A stretch of DNA of 58,630 bases from an uncultured Coriobacteriaceae bacterium (GCA_902790135.1 CADAQM010000009.1:1-58630), one strand, 5' to 3'; positions 7,686-14,670 are shown, counted from the stretch's first letter. Program-made: numbers and translations. Notes: generated from the sequence alone by a model not told the origin.

Positions 7686-7723
7686 AACCCCTGCGCCCGT
7701 GTCTTAGGCGTGGGGGTTCTTTC
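7686..7723 (+). terminator. Terminator of the main element operon
   Basis: Stem AACCCCTGCGCC (7686-7697) against GGCGTGGGGGTT (7707-7718) with two wobble pairs, then CTTTCG. A near copy is at 8158-8190. Confidence 0.75.
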
Positions 7724-7847
7724 GTACGTCGCGACATAGGCGGCTGCCGAAAGCTCAAGGAGGCATGACACCACAATCTACCTGCGATTATACATTTCTA
7801 AGACCTTATAGCCGCCTTTTATGCATGAGTTTACTTTACATAAAATC

Positions 7848-7922
7848 CGTTATCACGGTTTTGATAACGTTTATACATTTTGTATATTTGCCGTACACAT
7901 GCTATAATCGCCGTAGGCGATT
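7848..7922 (+). promoter_or_regulatory. Promoter and three palindromes before the RHH gene
   Basis: AT-rich block. TTGTAT (7880-7885), a 17-base spacer and a perfect TATAAT (7903-7908) form a promoter. Three perfect inverted repeats surround it: CGTTATC/GATAACG (7848-7854, 7863-7869), TATACA/TGTATA (7872-7877, 7881-7886) and AATCGCC/GGCGATT (7906-7912, 7916-7922). The last covers the end of the -10 box and the likely start site, a classic repressor operator position. Confidence 0.6.
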
Positions 7923-7941
7923 ACGGGAAGGAGGGCAGGAC

Positions 7942-8136
7942 ATGGCAGAGAGCAAGCCTAAGAAGATAAACCTCAACCTAGACGCTGACCTTGTAGCGTG
8001 GGTTAGCTTTGCCGCTGGGCTGAAGGACTTGAGCCAAACGGCATACATCAATGACGCGATCAGGCGTGACCGTGACAGCGCGAACGAACAGACGGCCAAG
8101 GCATATCGTGCTTTTCTTGAGGCACGTAACAGCTAG
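7942..8136 (+). CDS. Ribbon-helix-helix DNA-binding protein
   Basis: 64 residues with the Arc/MetJ/CopG-type fold: a beta strand KKINLNLDADL (about 7-17), then two helices ending near residue 45. Such dimers are usually repressors or relaxosome accessory proteins. GGGAAGGAGGG precedes the ATG; an in-frame upstream extension to 7765 crosses the promoter and is rejected. Its promoter carries three palindromes, so self-repression is likely. It is transcribed alone and ends at its own terminator, next to the 62-bp repeats, which could be another target. Confidence 0.75.
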   Translation: MAESKPKKINLNLDADLVAWVSFAAGLKDLSQTAYINDAIRRDRDSANEQTAKAYRAFLEARNS

Positions 8137-8157
8137 CGCGAGCACCAACCCACCCCC

Positions 8158-8195
8158 AACCCCTGCGCCTGTTCCCTAGGCGTGGGGGTTTCTTT
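8158..8195 (+). terminator. Terminator of the RHH gene
   Basis: Stem AACCCCTGCGCC (8158-8169) against GGCGTGGGGGTT (8179-8190), then TCTTTG. The stem sequences and the preceding bases nearly duplicate the terminator at 7686. Confidence 0.75.
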
Positions 8196-8413
8196 GTGTG
8201 CGTTGCCCGTGAGAGGCAACAGGAGCGCGTATTTGTGGCGCTTTACCATCATTAGGACAATTACACCATAGCGCACGTTGCCGCCCGTATTCGGGCTTAC
8301 ATGAGGCCGTGAGAGGCGATTACAGGCACGCTTAGAGAGGGTGGCGTACAGGGGTCGAAGCTCGCAGAGGCTAGCCCCAGGCGCAGAGGGCCCATCCCTC
8401 CCCTAGCTTTTTC
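8196..8413. other. Non-coding region with diverged repeat relatives
   Basis: No gene. It contains scattered relatives of the 62-bp repeat core (GTTGCC followed by GAGAGGCAAC near 8202-8220, and CACGTTGCC near 8274), plus a small GCCCG-TATT-CGGGC stem at about 8283-8296. Confidence 0.5.
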
Positions 8414-8650
8414 GTTTTCTCGAATCGACGCACGTTGCCAGAGGCCCGAGCCGCCTAGAGGCAATCCCCCTCCTAGTTTTCTCGAATCGACGCACGTTGC
8501 CAGAGGCCCGAGCCGCCTAGAGGCAATCCCCCTCCTAGTTTTCTCGAATCAACGCACGTTGCCAGAGGCCCGAGCCGCCTAGAGGCAATCCCCCTCCTAG
8601 TTTTCTCGAATCAACGCACGTTGCCAGAGGCCCGAGCCGCCTAGAGGCCC
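8414..8650. repeat. 62-bp tandem repeat, four units
   Basis: Units begin at 8414, 8476, 8538 and 8600 and are nearly identical; the only clear variation is CGAATCGACG versus CGAATCAACG, and the last unit is cut short near 8648. Each unit holds an interrupted dyad, TTGCC-AG-AGGC facing GCCT-AGA-GGCAA. It lies between the RHH gene and the right-end arm sites. Candidate roles are origin, transfer or packaging site, or an RHH-protein binding array. Confidence 0.85.
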
Positions 8651-8784
8651 GAATCAAGCCAAGGATGCCCAAAATCTGGGAGCGTGGAACATACCTCGTG
8701 CGTATCCCTAGCAAGGGCCTTTTGCCGCCGTATTAGGCACCGCCATTGCGCAAAAAACGAGCCCAAAGCGCCCCAAAGTGCCAA
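8651..8784. other. Short gene-free stretch before the right arm sites
   Basis: No gene, repeat or hairpin that I can support between the 62-bp array and the right-end arm-type sites. Confidence 0.5.
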
Positions 8785-8817
8785 TGTAGGGCAAATGTAG
8801 GGCACATATGTAGGGCA
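8785..8817 (+). repeat. Right arm-type sites: TGTAGGGCA x3
   Basis: Exact copies at 8785-8793, 8796-8804 and 8809-8817 (steps of 11 and 13 bases), same orientation as the left set at 2748-2779, and about 60 bases inside attR. Confidence 0.7.
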
Positions 8818-8832
8818 AAAAGTGCCAGATAG

Positions 8833-8866
8833 CAAAACAGGCCAGACCCGATATGTGGTCTGACCT
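8833..8866 (-). terminator. Terminator of the tRNA-Thr gene (element-borne copy)
   Basis: AGGCCAGAC (8839-8847) pairs with GTCTGACCT (8858-8866) with one wobble. On the minus strand it is followed by GTTTTGC. It lies inside the element, 12 bases past the tRNA 3' end. Confidence 0.7.
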
Positions 8867-8877
8867 GCGAAGGTGTG

Positions 8878-8926
8878 ATGGAGCCGGATAGCAGACTCGA
8901 ACTGCTGGCCTACGCATTACGAGTGC
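8878..8926 (-). repeat. attR: 49-bp direct repeat within tRNA-Thr
   Basis: Exact match to 2599-2647. It is the 3' part of the functional tRNA-Thr gene and marks the right boundary of the element. Confidence 0.9.
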
Positions 8927-8954
8927 GTCGCTCTACCAACTGAGCTAATCCGGC
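8879..8954 (-). tRNA. tRNA-Thr (anticodon CGT)
   Basis: 76 nt, reads ACG codons. The minus strand folds fully: acceptor GCCGGAT/ATCCGGC, D stem GCTC/GAGC, anticodon stem ACGCA/TGCGT with loop CTCGTAA (anticodon at 8919-8921), T stem AGCAG/CTGCT with loop TTCGAGT, discriminator T and an encoded CCA. The 3' 48 bases are supplied by the integrated element without any change to the cloverleaf. Confidence 0.97.
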
Positions 8955-8983
8955 CTATGTTTGTCGCGTTGCGACGGTTTATA

Positions 8984-9013
8984 ACTATACCTAACAGTGC
9001 CCTGCGATTTCAA
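8984..9013 (-). promoter_or_regulatory. tRNA-Thr promoter
   Basis: Minus-strand TTGAAA (9008-9013) and TATAGT (8984-8989) are separated by 18 bases; the -10 box lies 30 bases before the first tRNA base. Confidence 0.6.
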
Positions 9014-9067
9014 GTGCCAGTTATGACGATTTGCCGCTCAGTGCACCAATCAGCCTGACATCGCACC

Positions 9068-10261
9068 TCACAGCAGTCGCAAGATGCCTCGCACGAGCCG
9101 CTCGAAGCTGTCCGCGTGACGCCCCGCCTCCTCCAGCACCGTCTCGTGACTCACCTGGCCGTCTCCCGCGTAATTGGCCGCCAGCGTGAGCCCGAGGACG
9201 TTCATGCCCAGCGCCTGCGCCGCAATCACCTCGCACACTGTCGACATGCCCACATAGCTCACACCCATGCCTGCAAGCATGCGCACCTCGGCCGGTGTCT
9301 CGAAGCTCGGCCCGATCACGCCGGCATACACACCCTCCTCGACCGCAATGCCCAGGTCGTCTGCCACACCGCGCGCCAGTGTCCGCAGATACGGGCTGTA
9401 GGCCTCGCGCATGTCCACGAAGGGCGTCTGCAGACCACGCGTGCTGGCGTCCCCCACCAGTGGGTTTACGCCCGTCAGGTTTATCTGGTCGGTTAGGATG
9501 CCCAGTCCCGTGTGAGCATTACCGGGAATTGCTCCAGTAGCGCAGGCAAAGATGATAACGCGACAACCCAAACGGTACGCATGGCGCACCAGGCTCGTGA
9601 CCTCGACAGCTGAGAAGCCCTGGTACAGGTGGATGCGACCGGGATACACCACCACCGGCACATCGTCGACCGTGCCGATCGTCGCCTCGAAGAGATGACC
9701 CTCCATGGGACGGGCATCCTCGGGAAACCCGTCGATGTCGTGGTAGTCGACGTGGCGTACCGGATGGACCAGCGAGCTCAGATGGCCCAAACCCGTCCCC
9801 AGCACGAGTGCCACCGGATGCTCGACCGACGGCCTGCTACTCTCAACGACTTCCTCGCTCACCATGCAGACATCCCCTTCTCTCTCCAAGAGCTCGGCAA
9901 ACACACCGTTGCCCTTGACCAGCCTTCCAGAATACGTTCCATCGTAGATGAGCCCGACGCCACAGGAGGGACTCTTCGCCTTGAGTACGGCGAGCGTGAC
10001 ACCATGCGCACGCGCCTCCTCGGCACACAACCGTGCTCCACGCTCGAATGCGCTGGTCACGTCGGTGCCGTCGCGCATGACCACCCGATCGCCCTGACGC
10101 TCGCTTGCCGTTCGCGGGGTCGGCAGCCCACCCCTCACCTCAGGGCACACCGGATGCATCGTCGTCGCGTTGGCAAGGTGACGCACCGCAGCAGATGGTC
10201 TGGACGCGCCGTCATAGCGGCAGCTCTCGCCCAGCAGGCAGGCACTGACCACCACGTCCAC
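9068..10261 (-). CDS. DUF523 / purine nucleoside phosphorylase fusion protein
   Basis: 397 residues in two domains. Residues 1-142 are a DUF523 domain (SACLLGESCRYDG, PVCPEVRGGLPTPR, KAKSPSCG). Residues 147-397 are a trimeric-type purine nucleoside phosphorylase: phosphate loop GTGLG, GRIHLYQG, DQINLTGVNPLVG, GPSFETPAE and GMSTVCEV with the purine-binding Glu. The usual TNAAGG segment is changed to ACATGAI, so activity or specificity may differ. PNP splits purine nucleosides with phosphate in salvage; the DUF523 role is unknown. There is a 9-base gap after the preceding gene, so it probably shares its transcript. The unusual fusion makes a frameshift artefact unlikely, since the frame is clean throughout. 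Confidence 0.85.
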   Translation of the reverse strand: MDVVVSACLLGESCRYDGASRPSAAVRHLANATTMHPVCPEVRGGLPTPRTASERQGDRVVMRDGTDVTSAFERGARLCAEEARAHGVTLAVLKAKSPSCGVGLIYDGTYSGRLVKGNGVFAELLEREGDVCMVSEEVVESSRPSVEHPVALVLGTGLGHLSSLVHPVRHVDYHDIDGFPEDARPMEGHLFEATIGTVDDVPVVVYPGRIHLYQGFSAVEVTSLVRHAYRLGCRVIIFACATGAIPGNAHTGLGILTDQINLTGVNPLVGDASTRGLQTPFVDMREAYSPYLRTLARGVADDLGIAVEEGVYAGVIGPSFETPAEVRMLAGMGVSYVGMSTVCEVIAAQALGMNVLGLTLAANYAGDGQVSHETVLEEAGRHADSFERLVRGILRLL

Positions 10262-10270
10262 GAGACTCGC

Positions 10271-11188
10271 CTACTCGACGATGGACGACAGTGCCAGATT
10301 CGCCTCGGACAGAAGCGTGTTGACGTGATCGCTCCACTGCATGTTGGCAGCGTTGATGTCCGCGGCGTGCTTCTGATAGGCAACGTTGTAGGCGGTCTGC
10401 GCGGCCTCGTAGGTTGCCGCATCGGCGCGCACGTCGTACTCCTTGAGTGCCGTGGCGTAATCGCCCTCGTCCGACGCCCACACGCCACGCTCGCTGTCCC
10501 ACTCGTCACCGGCTAGCCCGATGATGTAGGCGGCGTACTCTTCCGTTGCCTTGTCAGCGGCATCGTCTGCGGGTTCAGCCGGAGCTGCGGGCTCGCTCGC
10601 CAGCTCCCCCACCACCTCACTACGGAGCTTTGCAATGGCGGCAGACTCGCTCAGACGGGCGCGCGCGGTCTCCTCGTCCATGCCGTAGGTGTTTGCCAGA
10701 GATGCGATGTCATCGGTGCCGAAGGTCTCGCTTGCATACGCGAGAAGCTCGTCGTCGCTCACCGTGATCCCGTGGTCCTCCACCTCCCTCATGAGCACTG
10801 CCGTACGCGCCGCGGAGAGCACGCTCTCGGCGGCGGGCATGGCATAGGTGCCCTCGGAGATGCGGACGGCATCGAGCGAACTCTGCTGTGCAATGGCATC
10901 GCGCGCCGTGATCTCGAAGCTCTCTCCGCCATAGGTATAGGTGCCCACCACGGCATCGAGCTCGGACTCGGAAATAGTAATCTTGCCCCCAAGCGTGCCG
11001 TAGTTTGCGCCACCCGCCTGGGTCTTTCCTAACAGGTAGCCGCCGACAGCCAGCACCACAAGCAGCGCAAGCCACACAGGCGTCGAGAGCGCCGACCCAC
11101 GACGGCGAGCCGAAGGCGCGTAGACGTTTGCGGGGGCAGACGACGCACCGTCATTGGTGGTGGTCGCCTGCTGCTTCTTGTCCGCCAT
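10271..11188 (-). CDS. Membrane-anchored SurA-like chaperone domain protein
   Basis: 305 residues. A basic cytoplasmic N-terminus (residues 1-35, ending ARRRGS) is followed by one transmembrane helix (about 38-55) and an extracytoplasmic helical domain with the sequence feel of SurA/PrsA N-terminal chaperone domains (ISEGTYAMP, a VEDHGITVSDDEL segment typical of that fold). No parvulin prolyl-isomerase domain follows, so it is not a full PrsA. The C-terminal part is Ala/Glu-rich and helical. The start at 11188 was chosen because it lies 2 bases after the preceding stop and has AAGGGTG upstream. Confidence 0.6.
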   Translation of the reverse strand: MADKKQQATTTNDGASSAPANVYAPSARRRGSALSTPVWLALLVVLAVGGYLLGKTQAGGANYGTLGGKITISESELDAVVGTYTYGGESFEITARDAIAQQSSLDAVRISEGTYAMPAAESVLSAARTAVLMREVEDHGITVSDDELLAYASETFGTDDIASLANTYGMDEETARARLSESAAIAKLRSEVVGELASEPAAPAEPADDAADKATEEYAAYIIGLAGDEWDSERGVWASDEGDYATALKEYDVRADAATYEAAQTAYNVAYQKHAADINAANMQWSDHVNTLLSEANLALSSIVE

Positions 11189-11190
11189 TG

Positions 11191-11766
11191 CTATGCACCC
11201 TTTGCGGCGGAGATGATCTGGACGGAGCATGCCCTCATGAAGCTCTGGCCGTTCTCGGCATCAAACTCCATGCGTGCAACGACCGCGTCGCGCGTCTTGT
11301 CGGAGAGGTCGCCCTTGGAGAACTCGAGCAGCGCGAGGAGCATGTCGTGATACTCCGGATTGCCGTGGTAGCACTGGACCGCCTCGTCGAGCAGCGACCA
11401 GGCGGCGTCCGAGCGTTCCGGCGAGGAGGCACCCAGACGGCACAGGAAACGGAACGCCGCCAGGCGCACGATTGCGGAGTCCTCGTCAAACAGCGATGCC
11501 TCGGCGCCATCAAAGCCCTCGGCGACCGAGTCGGCGTTGATCAGCGCGACCTCGCCAAGGGCGTCGAAGACCTCCCAGCGCGTCTGGGCCTCGGGACGAT
11601 ACAGGGCATCGATGAGGTCATCGACGAAGGGAGTGAGCTGGGAGGCATCTTCGTGAGCCTTCAGGGCAAGGTAATGCGCTGCCTCCTGACGGGAACGCCT
11701 GCGAGGACCTGCGAGGGCATCGACAAGGTACTCCACGTTCGGCATGTTGCTGGACTCATCTGACAT
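11191..11766 (-). CDS. HEAT-repeat-like helical protein
   Basis: 191 residues of alpha-helical repeats resembling HEAT/PBS-lyase repeats (VDDLIDALYRPEAQTRWEVFDALGEVA and a second SAIVRLAAFRFLCRLG unit). Such proteins are scaffolds; no catalytic motif is seen. It lies between the NYN gene (15-base gap) and the SurA-like gene (2-base gap), so the three are probably one operon and may act together. Confidence 0.6.
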   Translation of the reverse strand: MSDESSNMPNVEYLVDALAGPRRRSRQEAAHYLALKAHEDASQLTPFVDDLIDALYRPEAQTRWEVFDALGEVALINADSVAEGFDGAEASLFDEDSAIVRLAAFRFLCRLGASSPERSDAAWSLLDEAVQCYHGNPEYHDMLLALLEFSKGDLSDKTRDAVVARMEFDAENGQSFMRACSVQIISAAKGA

Positions 11767-11781
11767 GGCGTCTTTCCCCCT

Positions 11782-12558
11782 TTATTCAGAGAAGCCGTCG
11801 ACCATGACGGTTCCACTGCGCTCATCCTGATGAATGGTGATAAAGCCAAGTTTTGCCGCCTCACGCAGAAGCGTGCTGAACGAACGGTATCCGTAGCTGC
11901 GCTCCGAGAACTGCGGGCGCTTGCGCTTCATGGTGTCCTTGAGACGCGATGCGAGAAGTGCCGTGTCGCTCTCGCTCTGCAGGGCGTCAATCGTCTCGAA
12001 GAGCAGCTGGTAGCAGGGGTAGGCATCCTGTGACACCTTGCCCTCGAAGCTGGGTATGCGACCGGCACTGACGATGTCCTCGTAGAAGAGGAACTCGTCG
12101 CAAACTTCAGTCAGAAGCGGACTCGTGGCCTCCTTCATGCCCACGCCGATTACCGTCTTGCCGAACTCCTTGAGCTTGGAGACGAGCGGCGAGAAGTCGG
12201 AGTCTCCAGAGAGGATTGCAAAGGTGTCGATGTGGTCCTTGGTAAGGCAGATCTCCATGGCATCGACCGCCAGACGGATGTCCGCAGAATTCTTGCCAGT
12301 GAAAGCGCGGTCGGGAATCTCTATTAGCTCGATGCCCAGCTCGTGAAGCGAGATGATGGCATCGGAGAAGCGCTGCCAGTCGCAGTAGGCGCGCTTTGCA
12401 GTGATGCGTCCCTTGTCAACGAGGCGCTCTAGGATGCGCTTGACATCAGGCTTGGGACCAACCTCCTGGTGTCCGTTGCGCTTGCGCCTTCCTGTGCCCA
12501 GCGCGAGGTTCTCGTAGTCGATGAGGACCGCCAGCGAGCTCTGGGTTGTTTCGCTCAT
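11782..12558 (-). CDS. NYN-domain nuclease with LOTUS/OST-HTH tail
   Basis: 258 residues. The N-terminal NYN (PIN-like) domain shows the metal-binding acids: Asp14 in VLIDYENL, Asp93 in SADIRLAVD, Asp119 and Asp121 in LSGDSDFSPL. Residues about 178-255 look like a winged-helix OST-HTH/LOTUS domain, the pairing found in limkain-b1-like RNA-processing proteins. The predicted role is a metal-dependent ribonuclease acting on structured or G-rich RNA, in the cytoplasm. First gene of the three-gene unit with the HEAT-like and SurA-like proteins. Confidence 0.85.
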   Translation of the reverse strand: MSETTQSSLAVLIDYENLALGTGRRKRNGHQEVGPKPDVKRILERLVDKGRITAKRAYCDWQRFSDAIISLHELGIELIEIPDRAFTGKNSADIRLAVDAMEICLTKDHIDTFAILSGDSDFSPLVSKLKEFGKTVIGVGMKEATSPLLTEVCDEFLFYEDIVSAGRIPSFEGKVSQDAYPCYQLLFETIDALQSESDTALLASRLKDTMKRKRPQFSERSYGYRSFSTLLREAAKLGFITIHQDERSGTVMVDGFSE

Positions 12559-12618
12559 GTACTAAAGCTTTCCTTTCTGGTGCGGCTGGCGCCGCACGAC
12601 CGTGCGCGGTGCGCAGGC

Positions 12619-13581
12619 CTAGTGGTGATGGTGGTGATGGTGATGCGGCTCGTCGTCATCGGGCAAAAGCGACCAGTCGAGCCCAGCTGCGGCGCAGGTC
12701 TCCTCGTCCGCATAGAGCAGCGAAAGCGCTTGGGTACCCATGAAGGTTCCGCCGACCTCGCACAGCATGTGCACGAGATTGAGCGAGGTCTCGGTGGCAG
12801 GCAGGGACAGGCCGTAGTCACCGGCAGTCTGGAGGGCCAGTGCGATGTCCTTGCGCAGATGCGCGGCCATGAAGCCGGGGGCGTAGTCGCCCTCGAGTGC
12901 CTTAGGCGCTACGCTCTCGAGCTGGCGGGATGCACCCATGCCAGACGATACCATGTCGATCATGGCGGGCACCGAGAGGCCGGACTGCTCCGCGAGCGCC
13001 ATGGCCTCGACCGCTCCCGCAAGGCTTGCGGCCAGCGAGACCTGGTTGCAGAGCTTGGCAATCTGGCCAGCACCGGGTTGGTCGAACCAGCAGATGCGCG
13101 AGGAGAAGCACTCGAGCAACGGGCGCACGTCGGCGGCCGCACGCTCCGAGATGCCGGCGATGAGCATGAGCGTTCCGTCGATGGCGCCCTGCTGACCACC
13201 CGTCACCGGGCAGTCGAAGGCGTGCTTGTCCTCGACCTCTGCGGCGTCGTGGATGTCCCGCGCAAGCTGCGGCGAGCTAGTGGTGAGATCGATGAGCCAG
13301 GCGCCCTTCTTTGCCTCACGCACAAGGCCTCCCGTGGCCAGGTAGACCTCCTCCACCTCCTCCGGATAGCCGAGCATGGTAAAGACCACCTCGGCATCGC
13401 GCGCCGCCTCAGCCGGGCTCTCTGCCCAGAGTGCACCGCGTGCGAGGAGGCTCTCGGCCTTCTCGCGGGTGCGGGTGTTGACGGTGAGCTGGCAGCCGGC
13501 ATCAAGCAGGTGCCCCGCAATGGGAGCCCCCATGATGCCGGTGCCGACAAACGCGACCTTGCGGCCCATAATTCCAGCCAT
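12619..13581 (-). CDS. Beta-hydroxyacid dehydrogenase (GarR/HIBADH family), His8 tail
   Basis: 320 residues; NAD(P)-dependent oxidoreductase, close to tartronate semialdehyde reductase or 3-hydroxyisobutyrate dehydrogenase. Rossmann loop GTGIMGAP (13-20), substrate motif CPVTGGQQGA (about 124-133) and catalytic Lys176 in GAGQIAKLCNQ are all present. The protein ends DDDEP followed by eight consecutive histidines encoded by mixed CAC/CAT codons, a natural metal-binding tail. The start is at 13581 with CAGGAGCG upstream; Met5 is an alternative. Substrate cannot be fixed from sequence. It sits 25 bases after the DegV gene. Confidence 0.88.
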   Translation of the reverse strand: MAGIMGRKVAFVGTGIMGAPIAGHLLDAGCQLTVNTRTREKAESLLARGALWAESPAEAARDAEVVFTMLGYPEEVEEVYLATGGLVREAKKGAWLIDLTTSSPQLARDIHDAAEVEDKHAFDCPVTGGQQGAIDGTLMLIAGISERAAADVRPLLECFSSRICWFDQPGAGQIAKLCNQVSLAASLAGAVEAMALAEQSGLSVPAMIDMVSSGMGASRQLESVAPKALEGDYAPGFMAAHLRKDIALALQTAGDYGLSLPATETSLNLVHMLCEVGGTFMGTQALSLLYADEETCAAAGLDWSLLPDDDEPHHHHHHHH

Positions 13582-13606
13582 GTGCGTACGCTCCTGCCTG
13601 CGACGA

Positions 13607-14641
13607 CTAGTCGTTCGCGCGAACCTTACGCGCGATGCGGTCGGTCAGCGACAGCTTCTCGCGACGGTCGGTGCCCCAGAAAGCCACGGCAACCATGCCA
13701 GGGCCCACGTGGCTACCGATGACCGGCGAGATGGAGCTGCGCATGATGACCACGTCCTCGCAGCCCTTCTCGCGCCTGATCTGGGCCTCGAGCCAGTCGG
13801 CGTCCTTCTCGGCGTCAGCCGAGGCGATGGCGATGGGCAGCGAGGGATCGTGCGCGTAGTTCTCGCGGAAGTCGGCAAGAACGGCACGCAGGGCCTTCTT
13901 GCGGCCACGACACATGCCGCGCAGCGCGAGGGCGCCCGTGCGGTCGTAGGTGAGCTCGGGCTTGATGTCGAGCTTGCCGCCCACGTTGGCTGCCGTAGGC
14001 GGGATGCGACCGCCGAGGCCCAGCCAGTGGAGGCTGTCGAGCGTGAAGTAGCCCTGCACGAAGTAGCGCGCGTCCTCGGCCCAGTGATAGAGCTCCTCGG
14101 CCGTGAGGCCCTCGGCTGCCTGGCGCACCACCTCGATGGCCAGAAGCTGTGCCGCAAGGGAGGGGCACAGGTTGTCCAGCACGTAGATCTTGATGTCTGG
14201 GTTCGCCTGCATCACGGCCTCGGCCGCCTGGCGCGCCGAGTCGATTGAGGACGAGAGGCCACCGGTAAAGCCAAGGTAAAGGATGGGCAGGCCGTCGGCC
14301 GCCGCGTTCTCGAAGATCTCCATGTAACGGCCAGGGGTGACCGCTGCCGTGGTGATGCGCACGTCGGGGTTCTTGCGCATGAACTCGTAGAACTCGTGCG
14401 GATCCTTCGACTCCCATAAGTCGTCGACAAACTCGCCCTCGGGCGTCACATAGCTAAATGGGATGACACGCACCCCGAGACGCTTGGCGACGGCCGGCGC
14501 GAAGTCCGCCGGGGAGTCGACGATGATCTTGCAGTTGCGCTTACGGTGATACGCCCGACCGACGTTGGACACGTCGGCCGGGTTGGTGTTCAGGTCTGCG
14601 GATGACGCTTCAATCGTGGAAGTGTTGACGTCTCGCTCCAT
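13607..14641 (-). CDS. DegV family fatty-acid-binding protein (copy 1)
   Basis: 344 residues. DegV proteins bind a fatty acid and in Gram-positives serve as FakB subunits that present it to the FakA kinase. Visible signatures: the early KIIVDSPADF strand (usually DSTAD/DSASD), TTAAVTPGRYMEIF, the YLGFTGGLSSS fatty-acid-binding loop and LGLGGRIP. An N-terminal extension of about 35 residues precedes the domain. Followed by the dehydrogenase gene and preceded by hpf 29 bases upstream. A second copy is at 38748. No fakA kinase is in the window. Confidence 0.88.
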   Translation of the reverse strand: MERDVNTSTIEASSADLNTNPADVSNVGRAYHRKRNCKIIVDSPADFAPAVAKRLGVRVIPFSYVTPEGEFVDDLWESKDPHEFYEFMRKNPDVRITTAAVTPGRYMEIFENAAADGLPILYLGFTGGLSSSIDSARQAAEAVMQANPDIKIYVLDNLCPSLAAQLLAIEVVRQAAEGLTAEELYHWAEDARYFVQGYFTLDSLHWLGLGGRIPPTAANVGGKLDIKPELTYDRTGALALRGMCRGRKKALRAVLADFRENYAHDPSLPIAIASADAEKDADWLEAQIRREKGCEDVVIMRSSISPVIGSHVGPGMVAVAFWGTDRREKLSLTDRIARKVRAND

Positions 14642-14670
14642 GCTGCTCTCAATCCAACTGGAGGACGCCC

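Larger units (their letters stand above)
2599..8926. mobile_element. 6.3-kb integrative, satellite-like element in tRNA-Thr
   Basis: Bounded by 49-bp direct repeats of the tRNA-Thr(CGT) 3' end, with a tyrosine integrase just inside the left repeat. Base composition is visibly lower in GC than the flanks. Cargo: integrase, small unknown protein, excisionase-like HTH protein, DUF6291-like protein, DnaC-like ATPase, four small proteins and a ribbon-helix-helix protein. There are no capsid, terminase, lysis, relaxase or type IV secretion genes that I can recognise. The replication-type pair plus integrase/excisionase suits a phage satellite or a mobilisable island. Integration leaves a complete tRNA gene because the element brings its own 3' end and terminator. 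Confidence 0.85.

Noticed and set aside
2797..8136. Toxin-antitoxin or restriction cargo in the element
   Set aside because: The RHH protein is not followed or preceded by a toxin-like gene, and no methylase or nuclease motifs are seen among the small proteins.
8236..8282. tRNA-like minus-strand sequence (GCGCTATGGTGTAATTGTCC and on)
   Set aside because: The start recalls a tRNA 5' half, but no D stem, anticodon arm or T arm can be completed. Only a weak GCGCT/AGCGC pairing remains.
8414..8650. CRISPR array
   Set aside because: The units are head-to-tail with no unique spacers and no cas genes nearby.
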